The notes under the pieces were generated by a model, which was not told the origin of the DNA, did no database searches, and worked only from the letters and a program-made list of their open reading frames with translations. A stretch of DNA of 64,000 nucleotides from Ensifer adhaerens. GTDB taxonomy: Bacteria; Pseudomonadota; Alphaproteobacteria; Rhizobiales; Rhizobiaceae. This document shows positions 57,521-64,000 of this stretch, piece by piece. The stretch covers positions 406,695 through 470,694 of the forward strand of contig NZ_JABEKT010000001.1 of NCBI RefSeq assembly GCF_013283195.1, given 5' to 3'. Position 1 is the stretch's first letter. The number at the start of each line of letters is the position of its first letter. A program made the position numbers and the translations under genes.

Positions 57521-59980
57521 TCATGTACCACGCGGTTTTGCCCGTGTCGTCGGCGCGGCTTCCGCCGGGTTTTCCGGCCACGGGTGCTTGGGATAGCGCC
57601 CGCGCATATCGGCGCGGACATCGCGCCACGACCCCGCCCAGAACCCCGGCAGGTCGCGTGTGGTCTGGATCGGCTGCCGGCCGGGTGAGATCAGTTCGAG
57701 CAAAAGCGGCAACCGGCCGTCGCCGATGGCAGGGTGCTTCTTCAGGCCGAACAGTTCCTGCACCCGGATGGAAAGAAGCGGCTCATCGCCATCATAATGG
57801 ATCGGATGCCGCTGCCCCGTCGGCGCTTCGAAATGCGTCGGCGCCAGTTTTGCCAGCTCCCGCTGCCGGTCATGCGGGATCAGCGACAGCAGCCCTTCGG
57901 ACAATGCGCCGGCCTTGATATCGGCGATGGCGGTGACGCCGTGCTGAAACGGAACGAACCAGTCCTCGAGGCGCGAAAGCAGGGCTTCCTCGGAAACATC
58001 GGGCCAGGGTTCGCCGATCGAGCGATGCAGGAAGCCGATGCGATCGCGCAGCTGCACCGCCTCCTTGGAAAACGGCAGCACTGCCAGTCCAAGCTGGCGA
58101 ACGCCGTCGGCAAGCGCCCGTGCCGCACTCTCACCGGTCGGCCTTGGCAGCGGCGCCTCCTCGAAGATGATCGCGCCCAATCTGGTGACGCGGCGCGCCC
58201 GCACCTGGCGGCTCGCCCGGTCGAAGACGCTTTGCGCTTCGCGCACGATCGCGTCTGGCATATGCGCTTCGACATCGGCGCGCGAAAGCTCGGCTGCCGC
58301 CAGCACCCGCTGGCCGCCGGCCCTACCGGTGAGATCGGCGATGACAAGCATGTTGGCCGCGGCGAGGCGCTCGGTCTCGGCAATCTCGGCGCCGCGGCCA
58401 TTGGCCATCACGAACCGTCCGCGGCCACCGCGCTGCAGCGCGATACGGTCGGGGAAAGCGTGCATCAACAAGGCGCCGGGCTGGATCGGCTCGTTCGATC
58501 TCGGCCCGCTTTTAAGGTCCGCCGCCATGCGGCGGGCAAGGTTGCGCGCGGCCTCGGCCCGTTCGCCGCGTTCCTGGCGAAATCGGCGCAGCCGATCTTC
58601 CAGGTCGATGGCGTTGCCGCCAAGCCCCTGCTCGGTCAGCATGACCGCCAGCAGGCAGGCGGCCTCGCCCTGGCCTTCTTCGGCTGCCGAAACGGCCATC
58701 GCCGCAAGGCGCGGCGGCAGGGCCAGATCGCGGATCTTGCGTCCCCTCGGCGTCAGCGCGCCGGAACCGCCAAGCGCGCCAAGCTCGCTCAGCAGCTTTC
58801 GGGCTTCGATGAGGGTTGTTTCCGGCGGCGGGTCGATGAAGGCAAGGGCTGCGGGATCGCTGACGCCCCAGTGCGCCATGTCGAGCAGCAGCCCGGAGAG
58901 GTCGCTGGCAAGGATCTGCGGCGGCGTGAAGGCAGCAAGCGCCGCGGTCTGGCCGGCGTGCCAGAGACGGATGGCGATACCGGGCTCCGTTCGCCCGGCG
59001 CGGCCTGCGCGCTGGTCGGCCGACGCGCGCGAGACGCGCACGGTCTCGAGCCGGGTGATGCCAGTGGAAGCTTCGAACACCGGCAATCGCTGCAGGCCGC
59101 TGTCGATGACGATCCGCACGCCGTCGATGGTGATCGAGGTTTCGGCGATCGACGTGGCAAGAACGATTTTGCGCGTGCCTTTGGGCGCCGGCCGGATCGC
59201 CGCATCCTGCTCCCTCTGTGTCAGGTTTCCGTAGAGCGGAACCACCGTCGTCTCGGGCCCGAACCGGTCGGCAAGCCGGGATGCCGTTCGGGTGATTTCG
59301 GCCTGACCCGGCAAAAATGCGAGGACCGAGCCCTCTTCGCTGCGATGCGCCTCGACGATGGCGCGAACGACGGCGTCCTCGACGCTCTCGCCGCCGCGGT
59401 CCTGGTTTCGGATGTCGATCGGAAAACTGCGCCCCTGGCTTTCGACGACGGTGGCGTCGCCGAGCAATGTTGACACCCGTGCCACGTCGAGCGTCGCCGA
59501 CATGACGATGATCCGGAGATCGTCGCGCAGCGCAGACTGTACGTCGAGCGCCAGCGCCAGACCGAAATCGGCATCCAATGATCGTTCGTGAAATTCGTCG
59601 AACAGCACCGCCGAAACGCCTGTCAGCTCCGGATCGTCGAGGATCATGCGGGCAAAGACCCCTTCGGTCACCACCTCGATCCGGGTCTTTGCCGATATCC
59701 GGTTGTCGAGCCGCATGCGGTAGCCGACGGTTTCTCCCACTTTCTCGCCGAGCAGTTCCGCCATGCGGCCCGCCGCCGCTCGGGCGGCGAGCCGCCGGGG
59801 TTCGAGCAGGATGATCTTGCCGCCCTTTGCCCAGGGCTGGTCGAGCAGGAAGAGCGGCACGAGCGTCGTCTTGCCGGCGCCGGGCGGCGCCGAAAGCACG
59901 ACCGAGCGGGCCTTGTCGAGGGCTGCGCCGATCTCGGGCAGGACTTCTCGAACGGGCAGGGGAGGCAGGGTAAGCGTCAC
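57521..59980 (-). CDS. hrpB: ATP-dependent helicase HrpB
   Basis: 819 residues, DEAH/DExH family. Walker A APPGAGKTTLVPL, the box LFDEFHERSLDADF, SATLD, and the C-terminal HA2-type region with the HrpB-specific extension are present. It is presumed to act on RNA. The GTG start overlaps the transporter ATPase stop by four bases (GTGA). It lies between the transporter and actS. Confidence 0.94.
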   Translation of the reverse strand: MTLTLPPLPVREVLPEIGAALDKARSVVLSAPPGAGKTTLVPLFLLDQPWAKGGKIILLEPRRLAARAAAGRMAELLGEKVGETVGYRMRLDNRISAKTRIEVVTEGVFARMILDDPELTGVSAVLFDEFHERSLDADFGLALALDVQSALRDDLRIIVMSATLDVARVSTLLGDATVVESQGRSFPIDIRNQDRGGESVEDAVVRAIVEAHRSEEGSVLAFLPGQAEITRTASRLADRFGPETTVVPLYGNLTQREQDAAIRPAPKGTRKIVLATSIAETSITIDGVRIVIDSGLQRLPVFEASTGITRLETVRVSRASADQRAGRAGRTEPGIAIRLWHAGQTAALAAFTPPQILASDLSGLLLDMAHWGVSDPAALAFIDPPPETTLIEARKLLSELGALGGSGALTPRGRKIRDLALPPRLAAMAVSAAEEGQGEAACLLAVMLTEQGLGGNAIDLEDRLRRFRQERGERAEAARNLARRMAADLKSGPRSNEPIQPGALLMHAFPDRIALQRGGRGRFVMANGRGAEIAETERLAAANMLVIADLTGRAGGQRVLAAAELSRADVEAHMPDAIVREAQSVFDRASRQVRARRVTRLGAIIFEEAPLPRPTGESAARALADGVRQLGLAVLPFSKEAVQLRDRIGFLHRSIGEPWPDVSEEALLSRLEDWFVPFQHGVTAIADIKAGALSEGLLSLIPHDRQRELAKLAPTHFEAPTGQRHPIHYDGDEPLLSIRVQELFGLKKHPAIGDGRLPLLLELISPGRQPIQTTRDLPGFWAGSWRDVRADMRGRYPKHPWPENPAEAAPTTRAKPRGT

Positions 59981-60642
59981 GATTGCGTCTCCGCTCCGAT
60001 ATGGATGAAGGCACCACCGGCGGCATCCGCGTCCGCTCGGTCATGTGTCACAAGGATTGTCGGTAGGCCAGCTGAGCGCGCCTTGGCAAACACCAGTTCG
60101 CGCGTCTGCTGGCGCAGGGCCATGTCGAGCTTTGAAAAGGGCTCGTCGAGCAGCAGCAGGCGGGGCTGGGAGAGAAGAACACGCTGGAGGGCGACGCGTG
60201 CCTTTTGCCCGCCTGACAGCGTCTCGGGATCGCGGTCGAAGAATCCTCCAAGACCAACTTCATCGAGCGCCTCTTCGGCCAGTCGGCGCCTGACGTCCCG
60301 ACCCCTGATCGCCTCGGGGATGGCAAAGACGATGTTGCCGCCGACCGAAAGATGCGGGAACAAGAGCGGATCCTGGAAGAGAATGCCGGTGTGTCGCTGT
60401 TGCGGCGGCAGGCCGATCAGATCGTCTTCTCCGAGAAGAACTGCGCCGCTGGCGACGAAGGCAGGGTCGAGAAAGCCGCCGATATAGGCAAGCAGCGCCG
60501 ATTTGCCGGCGCCTGACGGTCCCATGATCGTCAGCACGTCGCCGGGCATCACCGTCGCCGAAACGGAAAGCAGCACTCTGCCCGAGAGCCGGATGGTCAC
60601 ATCGGACAAAGTCAGAGCCATCGTCTTGCCCGGTGTCTGCAT
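59977..60642 (-). CDS. ABC transporter ATP-binding protein (YnjD-like)
   Basis: 221 residues. Walker A GPSGAGKSALLA, Q-loop FQDPLLFPHL, signature LSGGQKARV, Walker B LLLDEPFSKLD and the H-loop histidine in THDRADA are complete. Similar to the YnjD ATPase of the YnjBCD importer. The ATG at 60642 follows the permease stop directly (TGAATG) with GAGG upstream. It is the third gene of the transporter. Confidence 0.88.
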   Translation of the reverse strand: MQTPGKTMALTLSDVTIRLSGRVLLSVSATVMPGDVLTIMGPSGAGKSALLAYIGGFLDPAFVASGAVLLGEDDLIGLPPQQRHTGILFQDPLLFPHLSVGGNIVFAIPEAIRGRDVRRRLAEEALDEVGLGGFFDRDPETLSGGQKARVALQRVLLSQPRLLLLDEPFSKLDMALRQQTRELVFAKARSAGLPTILVTHDRADADAAGGAFIHIGAETQS

Positions 60643-62319
60643 TCAAATCCTCATTGCCCGTCGGTGGCGGAATAGCAATTGCGGCACCAGCGATGCAATG
60701 AGAAAACCGAGGAAGGGCAACAGCGCCTGCAGCAGCGCATAGACGCCGATGACGCGCCGATCGCCGCCTGATGAAAGCGCCACGGCCTCGGTGGTGATCG
60801 TCGTCACCCGTCCGGCGCCGATCAGCACGGTCGGCAGGTAGAGGCTGACAGAAACTGCAAAGCCGACGGCAAAGGCGGTGAGGCAGGCGCGAAGCAGCAT
60901 CGGCAGCCGGATGGTGACGAGGATCGCCAGTGGTGACTTGCCCAGACCGGACGCAATTTGTTCGTAACGCCGGTCGAGCGCCCGCCAGGGCGGCCCAAGT
61001 GACAAGAGCACATAGGGCAGAACGAAGACGAGATGCAGGGCGGCAACCGTGGCGATCGATGGTGAAAGCCCCGCCATCGCTGCCAATATCTGCAATCCGA
61101 ATACGAAGGTTATCTCCGGGACCAGCAACGGCAGAAAAACGGGGAGCCAACGATCGGCAGAGCGGTGCCCGCTCCGCGATAGCAGCCCGATGGCGATCGC
61201 AAGGGCGACGAGCGACGACAGGAGAGCGATGGCGATGGTGGTTGCCAGGGGTGCGGCGAGCGTCTCGAGAGCGCGCTCCCATGTTTTGAACGTGAGGTTT
61301 GTCGGCAGACGATCGGGAAAGGGCCAAAGCCCTGCGATCGACCACAGGGCCAACAGGCCAAGACCGATGAAGATGAACGCGGCGGACGTGGCCATCACTG
61401 ACGCTGCGGCCAGGCGAAGAAGCCTGTCGTCGCCAAGGCGTTTTCCCGAGGAACTTAGGCGCCGGTGACAAATGCGGCCAAGCCGTTCGACGCCGATCCA
61501 GATCGCGATCGCCAACAGGCCGAGCGCAAGCTGCAGAACGGCGCCGGCCGACGCGAGAAAGCGGGCGCCGATGTCGTCGTCGGCAAGCCAATGGGCGATG
61601 CGCACCGGCAAGGTCGGTGGCAATTGCGGCCCGAGGATCATCGAGACGTCGACCACCGAGGTCGAGTAGACCAGCACCGCGAAAACCGGCAACCGGACCT
61701 GCCGGTAGAGCAGCGGCCAGAGCGCGATGGCAAAACCCGACACCCTGTTAAAGCCGAGCGCCGTCATCAAGCGCCGCGCATTCGCGACCGGCAACTGCGG
61801 CAACGCGGCCAGCATCACCAGCAGCAGAAAAGGGATCTCCTTGGCGACGAGGCCTGATATCATCGACAAGCCGAGCGAATCGTTGGGGATGAGCCAGTCC
61901 GGCGGGCGGGTGAAGCCGGTGAGTACGGGAGAGATGATCCGAAGCAGAAAGCCGGACGGCGCGATCAGGAAGGCGATCGCAAACGCCGATGCGGCGTGCG
62001 GAACGGCGAGCAGCGGCGACAACAGGTGCTGGATGAAGGCGAAGGGCCGCGTACCGGCAAAACCGGCGACGAAGGTCGCGACCACCACCAGGGCGACGAA
62101 TGTGCTGGTCAATCCGGCTGCCAGACTGATGAGCGCCGAGCGCAGGATATGCGGTTGGGCGGCAAGCGCCTCGAAGTGCTGAAATGTCACCTGCGTCCCG
62201 CCGAGTGCCGGCAGGTAGCCGAAGGCCGGAAGCAGGGTGCCGGCGAGCCCGGCCAGCACCGGCAGGCACAATACCACGGTAACACCGGTGCCGATGTGCG
62301 GATGCAAGGCGCTTTTCAC
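60643..62319 (-). CDS. ABC transporter permease, two-domain (YnjC-like)
   Basis: 558 residues with about twelve membrane spans, two fused permease halves, as in YnjC. EAA-type loops occur in each half (around LMTALGFNRVSGFAIALWPLLYRQ and RYEQIASGLGKSPLAIL). The start is GTG at 62319. The ATPase gene starts directly after its stop. Confidence 0.88.
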   Translation of the reverse strand: MKSALHPHIGTGVTVVLCLPVLAGLAGTLLPAFGYLPALGGTQVTFQHFEALAAQPHILRSALISLAAGLTSTFVALVVVATFVAGFAGTRPFAFIQHLLSPLLAVPHAASAFAIAFLIAPSGFLLRIISPVLTGFTRPPDWLIPNDSLGLSMISGLVAKEIPFLLLVMLAALPQLPVANARRLMTALGFNRVSGFAIALWPLLYRQVRLPVFAVLVYSTSVVDVSMILGPQLPPTLPVRIAHWLADDDIGARFLASAGAVLQLALGLLAIAIWIGVERLGRICHRRLSSSGKRLGDDRLLRLAAASVMATSAAFIFIGLGLLALWSIAGLWPFPDRLPTNLTFKTWERALETLAAPLATTIAIALLSSLVALAIAIGLLSRSGHRSADRWLPVFLPLLVPEITFVFGLQILAAMAGLSPSIATVAALHLVFVLPYVLLSLGPPWRALDRRYEQIASGLGKSPLAILVTIRLPMLLRACLTAFAVGFAVSVSLYLPTVLIGAGRVTTITTEAVALSSGGDRRVIGVYALLQALLPFLGFLIASLVPQLLFRHRRAMRI

Positions 62320-62352
62320 AGGAGTGTCCGTCGATAGCGCCGGCGCGCACCG

Positions 62353-63579
62353 TCAATTGGCGGCGCCATATCGCCGGATCCATTCGGTTTCGATCCGGGT
62401 CATCCAGTCCGGATGCGGTTCGTCGAGCGCCGGACCCAGTTGATCGGGCCGCAATGTCGCGACGCCGAGATCGAGCGCGGCAAAGGCTGCCCGGTCCGCA
62501 TCCGGCAGTTTCGCCATCGCCAGCACAGTCGGGTCCCCCCAGAACTGTGTATTCTGCTTGCGTAACTGTGCTTCGGGCGAGATCAGGAAATCGGCAAGCA
62601 ACAACGCGCCCGCCTTTGCATTGGCATTATAGGGAATGGCAACGAAATGGGTGTTGCCGAGCGTTCCGCCGGGAAAGACGAAGGAGCGGACGGTGTCCTG
62701 CAACTCGCCATTGGCGATCGCCGCCGAAGCTTCCGCCGGATTGAAGGCGAAGATGATGTCGAGCTCCCCATCCGCCAGCTTCTGCTTCATGTCGGGATAG
62801 TTCTGCGGATAGGCCTTTCCCTTGCGCCATAGATTGGGTGTCAACTGGTCGAGATAGGCGAAAAGCGGCGCGACATCCTGTTGAAACGTTGCCTCGTTTA
62901 CCGGCTTCAGCAGCTTGCTCCTGTCCGCGACGAGCTCGATCAGCACCTGCTTCAGAAAAGAAGAACCGATGAAGTCCGGCGGCTGCGGATAGGAGAAGCG
63001 CCCGGGATGGGTCTGAGCCCAATCGACCAGGTCTTTTGCCGATTTCGGCAGCTCAGCGGTCGGCGTGCGGGCCTTGTCATAGAAGAAGACCAGTTTGGCG
63101 CCGCCCCACGGGCTTTCGAGCCCTTCGGTCGGCACGGTGAAATCGGTGAGAACAGTCGGTTTGGCTTCGTGGTCGACATAGGCCCAGTTCGGAAGCCGGG
63201 TTGCCCAACCAGGGGTGAAAAGCAGGCCCTGCCGCTTCATGGCGGCAAAATTCTCGCCGTTGATCCAGATGAGATCGACGCTGCCGTCGGCATCCTTGCC
63301 CGCCGATTTCTCGGCAAGCACGCTGGCCACCGCCCTGGCGGTGTCGTCGAGCTTCACATGCACGACGTCGACACCATAGCGTGCCTTCATCTGTTCGCCC
63401 GTCCAGGCGATATAGGCATTGATGTTGGCAGCACCGCCCCAGGCGTTGAAATAGACGGTCTCGCCCTTGGCTTCGGAAACGACCGACGCCCAATCATCGA
63501 TGTCGAAAGCTGCCGCCGGCCCGGCAAGGCCAAGTGTCACGGCGACTGCCGTTGCCCATCGTCTTGTCCATCCGGCCAT
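62353..63579 (-). CDS. ABC transporter substrate-binding protein (YnjB-like)
   Basis: 408 residues with a signal peptide (WATAVAVTLGLAGPAAAF). The mature N-terminus GETVYFNAWGGAANINAY and the conserved DLIWINGENF identify the YnjB family, part of the uncharacterised YnjBCD importer. The ATG at 63579 has GGGGAAG upstream; the longer frame to 63786 has an arginine-rich leader and is rejected. Thiamine has been discussed for relatives, but no thiamine genes are near. Confidence 0.85.
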   Translation of the reverse strand: MAGWTRRWATAVAVTLGLAGPAAAFDIDDWASVVSEAKGETVYFNAWGGAANINAYIAWTGEQMKARYGVDVVHVKLDDTARAVASVLAEKSAGKDADGSVDLIWINGENFAAMKRQGLLFTPGWATRLPNWAYVDHEAKPTVLTDFTVPTEGLESPWGGAKLVFFYDKARTPTAELPKSAKDLVDWAQTHPGRFSYPQPPDFIGSSFLKQVLIELVADRSKLLKPVNEATFQQDVAPLFAYLDQLTPNLWRKGKAYPQNYPDMKQKLADGELDIIFAFNPAEASAAIANGELQDTVRSFVFPGGTLGNTHFVAIPYNANAKAGALLLADFLISPEAQLRKQNTQFWGDPTVLAMAKLPDADRAAFAALDLGVATLRPDQLGPALDEPHPDWMTRIETEWIRRYGAAN

Positions 63580-64000
63580 ATCAGCGCTTCCCCGTTTGCT
63601 GTTTCGGCGCGAAGGTAAGCCAAGGGCCCGCGCCGTCAATGTGCGCCGTCGGCCGCGACCGTCACGTTTCGGTGAAACGCTCCGGGGTGAATGGGGGCAT
63701 GATTTTCCCCAAAGAACCCTAGCGATCGGCGAGATGATCACCCTTTTGCGCAGGCGTCCGGGAGAAATCAGGAGGGGCGCAGGCATTTTCCCGACTGAAG
63801 GCGCCGTTTTTTGACCATCTGGACAATGATTCTGAGCATGCCCGCCGCCATTTGCGGGATCGTGCCCGCCCTGTTGAAAACTCCCCTTCGAATTTCGTGT
63901 TTATTTTCAGTTAGTTGTCGTTTCTTGGTGATTTTTTGAAATTGTCTGTTGACGTGTTCGAGGTGTGGGGTCTATAAGCCCGATCACTGAACGAGGGCGG
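63580..64000. other. 421-bp region between the transporter and the right edge
   Basis: No gene is supported. Contents: the leader of the YnjB-like gene, including a 6-3-6 inverted repeat CGTTTC/GAAACG at 63665-63679, then an AT-rich stretch from about 63890 to 63945, and a promoter that looks like an rRNA operon promoter at the end (annotated separately). Confidence 0.5.
63949..63978 (+). promoter_or_regulatory. Probable rRNA operon promoter
   Basis: TTGACG (63949-63954) and CTATAA (63972-63977), 17 bases apart, form a near-consensus sigma-70 promoter, followed by GCCCGATCACTGAACGAGGG at 63978-63997, which resembles the leader of rhizobial rrn operons. An AT-rich upstream stretch could act as an UP element. 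The 16S gene would lie beyond the window. Confidence 0.7.

Noticed and set aside
63580..63800. Thiamine (TPP) riboswitch before the YnjB-like gene
   Set aside because: The conserved CTGAGA and the matching second arm are not seen on the minus strand.
1..64000. Mobile elements, prophage, CRISPR arrays and tRNA genes
   Set aside because: No transposase, integrase, repeated-spacer array or tRNA cloverleaf was recognised on either strand.

Overview
This is an ordinary, gene-dense, GC-rich alphaproteobacterial chromosome segment. Its gene content and order (chvI-chvG-hprK-EIIA-ptsH-ahcY-divL-tsaE/amgK-addBA-trxA on one side, trpFBA-accD-folC, pckA, the his cluster, hslV-GNAT-hslU, actSR) fit Rhizobiaceae, most likely Sinorhizobium/Ensifer. 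I see no insertion sequence, prophage, CRISPR array, tRNA or plasmid-like island.

Layout. 1-6.3 kb: tail of a UxaA-family sugar-acid dehydratase, an aldo/keto reductase, a complete RbsBAC-type sugar ABC transporter and a zinc-dependent sugar dehydrogenase, together an uptake plus oxidation module for a sugar I cannot name with certainty (an L-fucose-type sugar is one possibility). 6.6-9.7 kb: intracellular PHA depolymerase, a DUF2852 membrane protein, a YgjP-type metalloprotease, a small Pmp3-like membrane protein. 9.8-14.9 kb: trpF-trpB-trpA-accD-folC in one direction. 15-32.8 kb: a long leftward block of trxA, addA, addB, a MurU-like nucleotidyltransferase, a TsaE-kinase fusion, a DivL-type pseudo-histidine kinase, ahcY, ptsH, an EIIA, hprK, chvG, chvI. 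33-36.9 kb: pckA, arfB, a BON-LysM protein, a secreted protein, alkB. 37-41.6 kb: leftward hisB-DUF2628-hisH-hisA-hisF-hisE-coaA. 41.9-49.6 kb: hslV-GNAT-hslU, a DUF1402 protein, a P450, a secreted protein of unknown function and an orphan hydantoinase A-like protein. 49.7-54.8 kb: glcB, a chemoreceptor and an L,D-transpeptidase lipoprotein. 55-63.6 kb: mmcB facing actR, then (leftward) actS, hrpB and a YnjBCD-type ABC transporter. The final ~60 bases look like an rRNA operon promoter, so a 16S gene probably begins just beyond the window.

How the genes work together. Several products control carbon and envelope state: the short PTS branch (HPr, EIIA, HprK) is fused by overlapping genes to the ChvG/ChvI envelope/acid-sensing pair, and pckA, the gluconeogenic gate, is divergent from chvI. 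ActS/ActR is a second global, redox-type two-component pair. DivL belongs to the cell-cycle phosphorelay. AddAB and MmcB are DNA repair functions.

Most interesting signals: a tyrosine in place of the phospho-accepting histidine in the DivL-like kinase; a perfect 10-2-10 palindrome upstream of ahcY that looks like an ArsR/SahR-type operator; three 14-of-16 matches to the parS chromosome-partition site; an AccD whose zinc-ribbon cysteines are mostly gone; and twin LacI-type half-palindromes one 30-bp step apart upstream of pckA. I did not find a convincing wholly new system; most of the window is conserved core genome. No database or alignment search was run; family calls come from motifs and gene order.
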